Below are positions 9,065 through 16,916 of a DNA stretch of 64,000 nucleotides, one piece after another. Each line of letters begins with the position of its first letter. Positions within the stretch are counted from its first letter, which is position 1. The stretch is from Candidatus Avimuribaculum pullicola (GTDB taxonomy: Bacteria > Bacteroidota > Bacteroidia > Bacteroidales > Muribaculaceae). The stretch covers positions 1 to 64,000 of the forward strand of contig DVKC01000027.1 of NCBI GenBank assembly GCA_018716295.1, in the 5' to 3' direction. The notes below the pieces were generated by a model. It made no database searches. It saw only the letters and a list, made by a program, of their open reading frames with translations, and had not been told where the DNA came from. The position numbers and the translations under genes are program-made.

Positions 9065-11200
9065 ATGACATACCTGAACAATAACACAATCGACCTGCGC
9101 AGATTCTTTGCCGCAGTGAAACGATTTAAATGGCTGTACGTGGCCGCAACAGTGGTGCTGATGGCAGGGTCGATATATTTCGCCTTGACGCGCGAGGCGA
9201 AATACACACTCAATGCTACCATGCTCGTCGAGAGCGACGACAACTCGGGTGGATTTGCCGGACTGGGACAAATGATGGGACTATCAGTCCCGAGTATGTT
9301 TGGAGGCACGTCGCTCGAAAACGAACTCGTGGTGGCGCAGTCCAACGCCGTGTATGAACGCATAGTCAAGAAGTTGCAGCTCAACCGCAAATACTTCTTG
9401 CGCAAGGGGTTCATGAACAAGCAGTCGCTTTACGACGACTCGCCGCTGCGCTTGGTTGCAGCCGATGACGTGTATTTCGACACCGTGTCGGCTGGAATGC
9501 AATTCAAGGTTAAGATCAAGCAGGACGGCACTGCCGATGTGAAAGTGGTACGCGGCTTTTTCACCACCCTCTACGAGCAAAAGGGTGTGCAGCTGCCCGC
9601 ATCGATGGAAATCGACGGGACACGATTTTCGCTGCTCACGACCGATTGCTACGCCAAAGGCGAGCCGATGGAAATAAGCATAGCCGTCACAAATAACAAT
9701 TCGGCTGTCGAGGCGTTGTCCGAGTCGCTGAGCATTATACCGTTCGACAAGGTGTCGTCGGCGATGCTCCTTGTATATAGCGACCCGCACTTGCAGCGTG
9801 GCAAGGACGTGCTCAACACGCTCATCGCCATGTACCTCGACCAACGTATCTTGAGCAAGAATGCAAAAACCTCGCGAGGGCTTGAAGTAATCGATGCACA
9901 GTTAGACACGGCCTACGCCAACCTTGTAAAATCGGAATCACAATTAGAACTCTTCAAAATCAAAAATAATATAACCGACATTCCAACTGAATTGGAAATT
10001 TCGCTCAATACCACAGCCTCATTGGATGCGAGCATGACAAGCTACCGCACCCAGTTGATAATATGCGACTTGATGCTCAAATTCCTCCGCTCGGAGGAGA
10101 GCAAATACTCGTTGCTGCCCATTTCCAACAACGAAGCAGCATCGTCGGATATGTCGATTGCCAACCAATACAACGAACTGGTGATACAGCGCATGAGGCT
10201 GCTGCGCTCGGCCAAGCCCGACAACGCCACGCTGGCCGAGGTCACTGCCAGCATCGATGCGCTGCGCGAAGCCGTCATTGCCAGTGTCGAACAACAGAAA
10301 CGCAACCTCGGCACCAGTATGGCCGAGCAAGAGAAACGTTACAACGAGTTCACATCACGCCTCGAAAACACCCCTCGACTTGAACGCGAATACAGCGACT
10401 TGGCTCGTAACAATGGACTGAACAACCAAATTTACCTGTTCCTGCTCAACAAGAAGACCGAATATGAAATGCAACAAGCTTCAAGCGAACTGCCGGCAAC
10501 GGTGGTTGATGAGGCTTACTGTCCTAAAAACAAGGCATCTAACATGGGTAGTATCATATTCCCTGTAATAGGCTTGTTCTTCTCGCTGTTGTTCCCCACA
10601 ATGTTTGTAATTTTCATACTGTGGAGGCAAAAAACAGTGGAACATGAATACGACATGCCGCTGGCAGTGAAACAAAGCAACCACAGTGCATACGAAGACA
10701 TACCATCACTGCGACCTGCATTGCTCGCCCGCAACGCGTCGAAATTGCTGCCCGTGGCTTTCGACGACGAGTGTTCGGCCAGTAGCGTGTGCGATGCTAT
10801 AACCGACTTGGCCCAGCAAATAGGTAATACCGGTCGCAACGTCATTGTCATCGACCTTGACAACGTGTATGGCGGCGATTGCCAACTCGGCGGCAACCTC
10901 GACAATCCACCGACAAGCGCATTCGATGGCATCGACCATCTTGCCTACAGCGGCTCTCCGAGCGACCTGCTGCTCAACGGCCAATTCCAAACATTGATTT
11001 CTTCGCTCGAAAACCGATACGACAGTATCATGCTGCTTTTCAAGAACTCGACCGACACAAATGGTGCCGTTGCCAACATTGTTGACGACAAGACCGCAAC
11101 AGTAGTCATGGTGAAGCGCGGGCACACACGGCGTGGCCGCGTGGCACAGACGGCCAAGGCTTGCCCGAAAGACAGGAAACTTATATTCTGGATATATTAA
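9065..11200 (+). CDS. Wzc-like polysaccharide co-polymerase with degenerate kinase domain
   Basis: 711 residues. An N-terminal Wzz domain with a transmembrane segment (about 23-42), a long periplasmic coiled-coil part (about 270-480) with a GNVR-like block (RLEREYSDLARNN), and a second membrane segment (about 495-520). The cytoplasmic region (about 545-711) has the BY-kinase layout: Walker A' (NVIVIDLD), a Walker-B-like strand (YDSIMLLFKN) and a late VVMVKRGHTRRG block. The expected Walker A P-loop is replaced by FDDECSASSVCDA, with no G-K-S/T. There is no tyrosine cluster at the C-terminus (FWIY ends it). It likely sets chain length without being an active tyrosine kinase. Confidence 0.88.
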   Translation: MTYLNNNTIDLRRFFAAVKRFKWLYVAATVVLMAGSIYFALTREAKYTLNATMLVESDDNSGGFAGLGQMMGLSVPSMFGGTSLENELVVAQSNAVYERIVKKLQLNRKYFLRKGFMNKQSLYDDSPLRLVAADDVYFDTVSAGMQFKVKIKQDGTADVKVVRGFFTTLYEQKGVQLPASMEIDGTRFSLLTTDCYAKGEPMEISIAVTNNNSAVEALSESLSIIPFDKVSSAMLLVYSDPHLQRGKDVLNTLIAMYLDQRILSKNAKTSRGLEVIDAQLDTAYANLVKSESQLELFKIKNNITDIPTELEISLNTTASLDASMTSYRTQLIICDLMLKFLRSEESKYSLLPISNNEAASSDMSIANQYNELVIQRMRLLRSAKPDNATLAEVTASIDALREAVIASVEQQKRNLGTSMAEQEKRYNEFTSRLENTPRLEREYSDLARNNGLNNQIYLFLLNKKTEYEMQQASSELPATVVDEAYCPKNKASNMGSIIFPVIGLFFSLLFPTMFVIFILWRQKTVEHEYDMPLAVKQSNHSAYEDIPSLRPALLARNASKLLPVAFDDECSASSVCDAITDLAQQIGNTGRNVIVIDLDNVYGGDCQLGGNLDNPPTSAFDGIDHLAYSGSPSDLLLNGQFQTLISSLENRYDSIMLLFKNSTDTNGAVANIVDDKTATVVMVKRGHTRRGRVAQTAKACPKDRKLIFWIY

Positions 11201-11213
11201 AACTGTATTTGGC

Positions 11214-12452
11214 ATGAAAATACTGCAAGTGAACAAATACAATTATCTGCGTGGTGGCTCCGAGGCTGTGTTCTTCAACACCATAAAACTGCTCGAAGAG
11301 CATGGCCACGAAGTGGCGCGCATGAGTGTCAACCACCCTCGCAACGAGCCATCGCCGTGGGAACGCTACTTTGTCGATGCTCCCGAGATTCGCGACATTG
11401 CGGGCGTATGGGGAAAATTGCAAAGCATTCCACGCTTTTTTGTCAATCGCGATGCAGCCGCAAAGATGGAACGGCTCATCGAGGAGTTTCACCCCGACAT
11501 CGCGCACTTGCACAACATTTTCAACGGCATCTCGCTATCAATCCTGCCAGTACTGAAGCGGCACGGCATCCCCGTTGTAATCACGTTGCACGATACCCGT
11601 TTCATCTGCCCATCGTTGCACTTCAACTTGTATGGCAAGCGTTGCGACAACTGCCTCGACACTTGGGGATTGAAATGCGGCTTGCACCGCTGCTACGAAA
11701 ATAGCTTTGTCAATAGCTGGATGTGCGCACTTGAAATGCTATATAAGGAGAAAATCTTCCACTACGACAATTACATCAACCGCTACATTTTTGCCAGCCG
11801 CAACCACCTCGACAAGCATGCCGTGCGCCACGCATACTTCGGGCAAAAGGGCAGTGTGCTGTATAACTTCGTGCCTAAGCTCGACCAGGCGGTGCCAATG
11901 CCGTCGCATAAAGGATATTTCTTATTTTATGGACGCATCATCGACTATAAAGGTATCGCCACACTCGTTGAAAGCATGAAATCGCTTCCCGAGGTGACAT
12001 TGAAAGTTGCCGGCACAGGGCCGATGCTCGAACAGTTGAAATCTGTAGCCACGCCCAACGTGCAGTTCGTAGGTTACAAGACTGGCCAGGAGCTATTTGA
12101 GTTGGTTAAAAATGCCTCATTCATAATCGTTCCATCGGAATGCGAAGAAAACAACCCCATGACGATTGTCGAAGGATATACATACGGCAAGCCAGTAATA
12201 GGCTCATCGCTCGGCGGCATTCCCGAAATCATCGAGCAAGGACATACGGGGTATGTGTTCCCGGCATTCGACCGTGAAGCCTTGGCACAAGCGATAAGGC
12301 AAGCAGCAAGTGTCACCGACGAGCAGTATGCTATAATGTCGCACAATGCACGCACCTTTGCCGAAACACACTTCCACCCCACCGCCCACTACACCGCCCT
12401 CATGGAAATATACTCCCAAGCCCTTGCCTCGGAGGGACAACACCGTCCATAA
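11214..12452 (+). CDS. Glycosyltransferase, GT4 type
   Basis: 412 residues with a GT-B fold. N-terminal acceptor domain begins MKILQVNKYNYLRGGSE (the GGxE loop) with HLHNIFNGIS and HDTRFICPS. A Cys-rich stretch around residues 145-163 (RCDNCLDTWGLKCGLHRC) is common in this GT4 subgroup. The C-terminal donor domain carries YGRIIDYKG, GTGP and the E-x7-E motif (PSECEENNPMTIVEGYTYGKPVIGS). It probably adds a sugar to the repeat unit on the cytoplasmic face; donor and linkage cannot be told. ATG at 11214 follows the wzc-like stop by 13 bases. The next DNA is the toxin-antitoxin insertion. Confidence 0.92.
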   Translation: MKILQVNKYNYLRGGSEAVFFNTIKLLEEHGHEVARMSVNHPRNEPSPWERYFVDAPEIRDIAGVWGKLQSIPRFFVNRDAAAKMERLIEEFHPDIAHLHNIFNGISLSILPVLKRHGIPVVITLHDTRFICPSLHFNLYGKRCDNCLDTWGLKCGLHRCYENSFVNSWMCALEMLYKEKIFHYDNYINRYIFASRNHLDKHAVRHAYFGQKGSVLYNFVPKLDQAVPMPSHKGYFLFYGRIIDYKGIATLVESMKSLPEVTLKVAGTGPMLEQLKSVATPNVQFVGYKTGQELFELVKNASFIIVPSECEENNPMTIVEGYTYGKPVIGSSLGGIPEIIEQGHTGYVFPAFDREALAQAIRQAASVTDEQYAIMSHNARTFAETHFHPTAHYTALMEIYSQALASEGQHRP

Positions 12453-12495
12453 TGATTGATTTTGGTTAAGCGTAGGGGGAGGTAGCTGTATTCGT

Positions 12496-12561
12496 CAAGC
12501 GAACACGGCTGATGTATTTCGACCTCATAGTGTTGAAATCTTGCTAAATGGTTGCTATTTT
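12496..12561 (+). repeat. 66-bp direct repeat, left copy
   Basis: Identical over all 66 bp to 13328-13393 (832 bp apart). In the right copy this sequence encodes the last 16 residues and stop of the GNAT toxin; here it lies in noncoding DNA upstream of the antitoxin. Its final TT supplies the first bases of the cassette's -33 TTG. It is either a scar of a second toxin copy or a duplication made on insertion. Confidence 0.95.
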
Positions 12562-12590
12562 GTCATTTAGATATTTTAGTCGTATATTTG
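12560..12590 (+). promoter_or_regulatory. Promoter of the GNAT toxin-antitoxin cassette
   Basis: TTG (12560-12562), exactly 20 nt, TATATTTG (12583-12590), then ATG of the antitoxin 16 nt later. The -33 TTG straddles the right edge of the left direct repeat. Confidence 0.8.
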
Positions 12591-12606
12591 CAAAAAATTA
12601 TTCATT

Positions 12607-12777
12607 ATGGCAGTTTATATTAAACCTATACCTGTTCTGACAGGGAAAGTTGCTGAAAAGTTTGAGGAGGCTGCTCGTAAAAGTGAAGCAAATCGTGCGA
12701 CTGTCGATTTTTCACGCGAAGTGGCAATGGCGAAACGAATTTTGGAGAAATCTAATATTCGTAAATTTAAGTCGTGA
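12607..12777 (+). CDS. Short antitoxin partner of GNAT toxin (56 aa)
   Basis: 56 residues, MAVYIKPIPVLTGKVAEKF at the start, then an Arg/Lys-rich helix and VDFSREVAMAKRILEKS. Its stop (TGA, 12775-12777) overlaps the GTG start of the next gene by 4 bases, the usual coupling of antitoxin and toxin. It lacks the classic DUF1778 ribbon-helix-helix sequence seen with TacT-type toxins. A K-P-I-P-x-L-x-G-x-x-A start and a (V/I)DFS motif look like a separate short antitoxin type of Bacteroidota. The assignment rests on gene order and overlap, not on a recognised family. Confidence 0.7.
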   Translation: MAVYIKPIPVLTGKVAEKFEEAARKSEANRATVDFSREVAMAKRILEKSNIRKFKS

Positions 12778-13379
12778 CATCTTATTTAGAAGAAAATTGC
12801 GAATTTGTCGAGTGGAGTAGCTTGTTGGTTACAAGTTGCCCAGAGTTTTCATGCAGTCGCGATCGAAGTATAGAAAACTTCTTTAAAACCGAGTTTGAGA
12901 ATTATAATAATCAGCTACTCGGGAAGTCTTACGGTTTTGTCAAAACCAATCCATCTTTAGAATTGGTTGCAGCGTTTACCGTAGCCAATTCGATGTTGCC
13001 TGTTGTAAGTTTCCCTAAAAATGTCAAAAATCGCATAAACCGCAAAATCCCTAATTATAAGCGTAATTCGCAATATCCTGCTGTATTAGTCGGTCAATTA
13101 GCTGTATTTGATGCTTTTTCGGGCAAGCAAATTGGCAATGAGGTACTTTCGTTTATTAAAAGTTGGTTTATCGACCCATTGAACAAAACTGGATGCAGGT
13201 ATATCATTGTTGATGCGGTCAATAATGAAAAAGTCATAAACTTCTATCGGAAAAATGGTTTCGAATTCATATTCGACAAAATCGAAGATGAAATAGAATA
13301 TATGAAATTGGATTTGGAACCTGATTACAAGCGAACACGGCTGATGTATTTCGACCTCATAGTGTTGAAATCTTGCTAA
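12774..13379 (+). CDS. GNAT-type acetyltransferase toxin
   Basis: 201 residues. The acetyl-CoA-binding core is at about residues 100-160: PAVLVGQLAVFDAFSGKQIG, a helix ending SWFIDPLNKTGCRYIIVDA, then NNEKVINFYRKNGFEF. This is the layout of TacT-like toxins that acetylate aminoacyl-tRNA. It starts at GTG 12774, overlapping the antitoxin stop. The last 16 residues and the stop lie inside the right copy of the 66-bp direct repeat. Its AT-rich, plain codon use differs from the GC-richer exopolysaccharide genes on both sides, which supports recent acquisition. The target is inferred from the family only. Confidence 0.82.
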   Translation: MTSYLEENCEFVEWSSLLVTSCPEFSCSRDRSIENFFKTEFENYNNQLLGKSYGFVKTNPSLELVAAFTVANSMLPVVSFPKNVKNRINRKIPNYKRNSQYPAVLVGQLAVFDAFSGKQIGNEVLSFIKSWFIDPLNKTGCRYIIVDAVNNEKVINFYRKNGFEFIFDKIEDEIEYMKLDLEPDYKRTRLMYFDLIVLKSC

Positions 13380-13393
13380 ATGGTTGCTATTTT
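13328..13393 (+). repeat. 66-bp direct repeat, right copy
   Basis: Identical to 12496-12561. It covers the 3' end of the toxin gene (52 bp including the stop) plus 14 bp downstream. The sequences diverge immediately on both sides. Confidence 0.95.
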
Positions 13394-13414
13394 TCGCGGT
13401 GCAGCCGCAGTGGC

Positions 13415-13445
13415 TTGTGCAAATGTGAAAAAAATTGTATCTTTG
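13415..13445 (+). promoter_or_regulatory. Promoter of the downstream radical SAM/glycosyltransferase genes
   Basis: TTG (13415-13417), 20 nt, TATCTTTG (13438-13445). It lies 22 bp after the right direct repeat, so it restores transcription of the rest of the locus after the cassette. The leader contains AAGGAGG (13484-13490) 20 nt before the ATG, plus a CTTCCA/TGGAAG hairpin. Confidence 0.75.
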
Positions 13446-13509
13446 GCTGTTTTTTTAAGGACAAATTTCTTCCAAATTGCTGGAAGGAGGTCTAAAGAGT
13501 CGATCAAGT

Positions 13510-14574
13510 ATGGCAAACATTCAGCAACCAACAGATGCAAGCATCATATTGACATACCGCTGCCCCATGCGCTGCCAAATGTGCAACATTTGGCAAAACC
13601 CCACAGATGTGAAAAAGGAAATCAAGCCCGAAGAGCTTGAAATCTTGCCAAAACTGAAATTCATAAACCTGACGGGCGGCGAACCTTTCATACGCGAAGA
13701 TTTAGAAGATGTGGTACGTGTGTGCTACACCAAGACACCACGCATTGTCATCTCCACATCAGGCTGGTTTGAAGACCGAGTTATAGCTCTTGCCCAGAAG
13801 TTCCCCAACATAGGCATACGCATCTCAATTGAAGGACTGTCGCAGAAAAACGACGAGTTACGAGGTCGCCCCGGCGGCTTCGACAAGGGACTGCGAACGT
13901 TGCTGACGCTGAAAGACATGGGACTGAAGGATATCGGGTTCGGCTGCACAGTGTCGAACCACAATTCACACGATATGCTGTCGCTATACCAGCTGTCAAA
14001 ATCGCTCGGGATGGAATTTGCCACAGCGGCATTCCATAACTCTTATTATTTCCACAAAGATGACAATGTGATTACCAACCGCGACGAAGTGCGCCGCAAT
14101 TTCGAGCAGCTCATCGAGTGGCAACTCCAAGAAAGCCACCCGAAGTCGTGGTTCCGTGCATTCTTCAACATGGGGCTTATCAATTACATCGAGGGTGGCC
14201 GCCGTATGCTGCCATGCGAGGCTGGCATGATGAACTTTTTCATCGACCCCTACGGCGACGTATTCCCCTGCAACGGCCTCGAAGAACGCTATTGGAAGCA
14301 GAGCATGGGCAACATACGCCAGGCATCGACCTTTGCCGAGATATGGGAGAGCCAGCAAGCCGAGGAGGTTCGAGCCAAGGTGCGCCGCTGCCCAAAGAAC
14401 TGCTGGATGGTGGGCACGGCTTCGCCGGTTATGCACAAGTATGTCCGCTTCCCCGCCGCATGGGCATTGCGCAACAAGCTGCGCAGCTTGCGAGGGAAAC
14501 CTGCTTGCTTGGATATGAAATGGTATGACGTAGGCCAAGACCCGACACAGGGCGACCTGCGCGAGAAATTCTAA
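13510..14574 (+). CDS. Radical SAM/SPASM-like protein of the exopolysaccharide locus
   Basis: 354 residues. The AdoMet radical cluster motif C-x3-C-x2-C is Cys 18, 22 and 25 (RCPMRCQMC), followed by the GGEP motif (NLTGGEPFIREDLE). A C-terminal region with CEAGMMNFFIDPYGDVFPCNG and CPKNCWM looks like a SPASM/twitch cluster binding further Fe-S. Reaction and substrate are unknown; the setting between glycosyltransferases suggests modification of a sugar or lipid intermediate. ATG 13510 is chosen; a TTG 33 bases upstream (13477) is in frame but lies over the purine-rich AAGGAGG stretch. Confidence 0.85.
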   Translation: MANIQQPTDASIILTYRCPMRCQMCNIWQNPTDVKKEIKPEELEILPKLKFINLTGGEPFIREDLEDVVRVCYTKTPRIVISTSGWFEDRVIALAQKFPNIGIRISIEGLSQKNDELRGRPGGFDKGLRTLLTLKDMGLKDIGFGCTVSNHNSHDMLSLYQLSKSLGMEFATAAFHNSYYFHKDDNVITNRDEVRRNFEQLIEWQLQESHPKSWFRAFFNMGLINYIEGGRRMLPCEAGMMNFFIDPYGDVFPCNGLEERYWKQSMGNIRQASTFAEIWESQQAEEVRAKVRRCPKNCWMVGTASPVMHKYVRFPAAWALRNKLRSLRGKPACLDMKWYDVGQDPTQGDLREKF

Positions 14575-14591
14575 CAAAATAACCTCAAGCC

Positions 14592-15686
14592 ATGAAAATA
14601 GTCGTCACCGGCACACGTGGCATACCACGCATCATGGGCGGGGTGGAAACGCACTGCGAGGAACTGTTTCCCCGCATAGCCGCTATGGGTCACGACGTGA
14701 CTGTGATACGCCGTTCATGCTATGTGACCGATGACAATCGTGTTAGCGAATATCGTGGGGTTAAGTTGCGCGACATTTATGCGCCACGCAAGAAGAGCCT
14801 CGAAGCCATCGTACACACGTTCCTTGCCGTGCTTGAGGCGCGGCGCATGAAAGCCGATGTGCTGCATATCCACGCCGTCGGCCCGTCAATCATGGTACCG
14901 CTGGCTCGATTGTTGGGATTGAGAGTGGTGATGACACACCATGGCCCCGACTATGACCGCCAGAAGTGGGGCTTTCTTGCCCGCACGATGCTTAAAATGG
15001 GCGAACGCTGTGGTGCACGTCACAGCAACGCTGTCATAGCCATATCGCACGTTATCGCCGACATATTGATGAAAAAATACAATCGCCAGTCACACCTGAT
15101 TTTCAACGGAGTGAACAAGCCCGCAATTTCGGGTAAAGACGATTATACCACTTCGCTTGGACTTGAACGTGGGCGTTACGTGGTGGCCGTAGGACGGTTT
15201 GTAAAGGAAAAATGTTTCGACCAGCTCATCGAGGCATTCACCATGTTGCCGCCAAGTGGCTTTAAGCTTGTCATAGCCGGAGATGCCGACCATGAAGATG
15301 ATTTTTCACGGTCGCTAAAGTCGTTGGCTCGTGAAAAAGGTGTAGTCCTGACAGGATTTATACGCGGCGAACGGCTCTCGCAGCTGCTGGCTGGTGCGGC
15401 ACTGTTTGTACTACCGTCGTCACATGAGGGGCTGCCCATATCGCTACTCGAAGCCATGAGCTACAGCCGCGACGTGCTTGTAAGCGACATCCCGGCCAAC
15501 CGCCTACCCGAACTCAATGCCACCGACTTCTTCCCCTGCGGCGACATAACAGCCTTAAGCCAGGCAATGGCGCGGAAACTGCACGACCCGCAGCTATCGC
15601 GCAGCTATGACCTGCATAACTATGACTGGGATCACATAGCCAGCCAAACGGTGGAAGTGTATGACAACATACTGAAAAATAAGTAA
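14592..15686 (+). CDS. Glycosyltransferase, GT4 type (DUF1972-like N-terminus)
   Basis: 364 residues with a GT-B fold. Begins MKIVVTGTRGIPRIMGGVET, the GxRGIPxxxGGxET signature of the DUF1972 subgroup, which includes rhamnosyltransferases. The donor half shows VAVGRFVKEKCFDQLIEA and PSSHEGLPISLLEAMSYSRD (E-x7-E). A cytoplasmic enzyme building the repeat unit; donor sugar unknown. It starts 17 bases after the radical SAM gene and ends 2 bases before the next glycosyltransferase, so the three are one transcription unit. Confidence 0.92.
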   Translation: MKIVVTGTRGIPRIMGGVETHCEELFPRIAAMGHDVTVIRRSCYVTDDNRVSEYRGVKLRDIYAPRKKSLEAIVHTFLAVLEARRMKADVLHIHAVGPSIMVPLARLLGLRVVMTHHGPDYDRQKWGFLARTMLKMGERCGARHSNAVIAISHVIADILMKKYNRQSHLIFNGVNKPAISGKDDYTTSLGLERGRYVVAVGRFVKEKCFDQLIEAFTMLPPSGFKLVIAGDADHEDDFSRSLKSLAREKGVVLTGFIRGERLSQLLAGAALFVLPSSHEGLPISLLEAMSYSRDVLVSDIPANRLPELNATDFFPCGDITALSQAMARKLHDPQLSRSYDLHNYDWDHIASQTVEVYDNILKNK

Positions 15687-15688
15687 TA

Positions 15689-16747
15689 ATGAAGCAGAAG
15701 AAAAATATAATATTCGTTGATTGCACCCGGCAGGAAATACAAAGTTTCGTTGACGGGTTCAACGAAGCGTCTGACGAGAAATATGAATTAAAAGTGTCTA
15801 TAGCCAATTGGGGGCATGGCGGGCTTATGATCAACCTGCGCCGCTACTTGGCCTACTTCCTTGCCCCATTGAAACTGTTGCGCCACCGCAAGGAGTTCGG
15901 CAACATCGTATGCTGGCAGCAATTCTATGCCATCAACTACGCTTTTTTCTGCCGTCTGTTCCGCCTCAAGCGGCATCATAAAACGCTCGTGGCAGTCAAC
16001 TTCACCTACAAGCGCAAAGCTGGGCTGCTTGGCAAGATATATCACAAATACATGGTATATGCCTGTCGCAACAAGTATATCGACTATTTTCACATACCGA
16101 GTTACAACTATGTGACGCAATGTTGCGAGGAACTCGGTTTGCGCCCCGAGCAATTCTTGGTAGTGCATTACGGCGTACCCGACACATACGACGAGATGAA
16201 AGATCTCAAGGTGGATTTCGATGGCGAATATGTGTTCTCGATAGGACGCTCGAACCGCGATTTCGATTTCCTCGTCGATGTGTGGCGGCAAGACTGTTTG
16301 AAGCCATACCATCTTGTCATCGCCAGCGATGTGTGGCAACCATCGGGAGAACTGCCCTCAAACATTACATTCCGCAATGACATAACCTACGAGCAATCGT
16401 TCGCTTGGCTCAATAATTGCAAGTTGAGCATAACCTCTATTGACGATGGCCGCATTTGTTCGGGCGACACGGTCTTGCTCACGGCTATGATGCTGGGCAA
16501 GCCGGTGGTTGTGACATCACCAAGCACACTGGCCGAGATGTATGTACGTGACGACATCAACGGGCTGAGTGTGCCGAAAGATACAGCACAAGCCGCCTCG
16601 ATGATTGCCGCGTTGCTCGGCGACCGTGACCGCATGGCATGGCTCGCGGCATCGGCCCGCCAAAGCTTTGTTGACCGCTTCTCACGCCGCAACATGGCCC
16701 GCACCCTGTGCCAGCAACTTTCGGGGCGCACTTCACAGCCCCGTTAG
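15689..16747 (+). CDS. Glycosyltransferase, GT4-like
   Basis: 352 residues. The N-terminal half is basic and hydrophobic (YLAYFLAPLKLLRHRK), perhaps membrane-associated. The C-terminal donor domain has FSIGRSNRDFDFLVDVW and GRICSGDTVLLTAMMLGKPVVVTSPSTLAEMYV, a degenerate E-x7-E region in which the first Glu is not obvious. Overall it resembles GT1/GT4 family enzymes of Bacteroidota polysaccharide loci. It is the last gene of the plus-strand arm and faces the minus-strand arm across a hairpin at 16821-16848. Confidence 0.82.
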   Translation: MKQKKNIIFVDCTRQEIQSFVDGFNEASDEKYELKVSIANWGHGGLMINLRRYLAYFLAPLKLLRHRKEFGNIVCWQQFYAINYAFFCRLFRLKRHHKTLVAVNFTYKRKAGLLGKIYHKYMVYACRNKYIDYFHIPSYNYVTQCCEELGLRPEQFLVVHYGVPDTYDEMKDLKVDFDGEYVFSIGRSNRDFDFLVDVWRQDCLKPYHLVIASDVWQPSGELPSNITFRNDITYEQSFAWLNNCKLSITSIDDGRICSGDTVLLTAMMLGKPVVVTSPSTLAEMYVRDDINGLSVPKDTAQAASMIAALLGDRDRMAWLAASARQSFVDRFSRRNMARTLCQQLSGRTSQPR

Positions 16748-16820
16748 ACCTAAATTAAAATATTGACGCACGGCCCGTGTGTCCGCGCAATGTGCGGCAT
16801 TCGCCATAAGTGGTTGCTAC

Positions 16821-16852
16821 GAGGGTGTATCATTACCGACACACCCTCCTAC
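16821..16852. terminator. Terminator between the two converging arms
   Basis: Perfect arms GAGGGTGT (16821-16828) and ACACCCTC (16841-16848) with a 12-nt loop. It sits between the stops of two converging genes (16747 and 16917). The T-tract is weak on both sides. Confidence 0.55.
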
Positions 16853-16916
16853 TTTATCACCAATCGGTCATTAGGGGAACTATTGGTCGGGCGGTATGCT
16901 GTGTTGCATTCACAAG

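Noticed and set aside
12496..13393. Integron-type attC sites flanking the GNAT cassette
   Set aside because: The repeats lack the GTTRRRY and RYYYAAC core sites and the imperfect palindrome of attC; no integrase is in the window.
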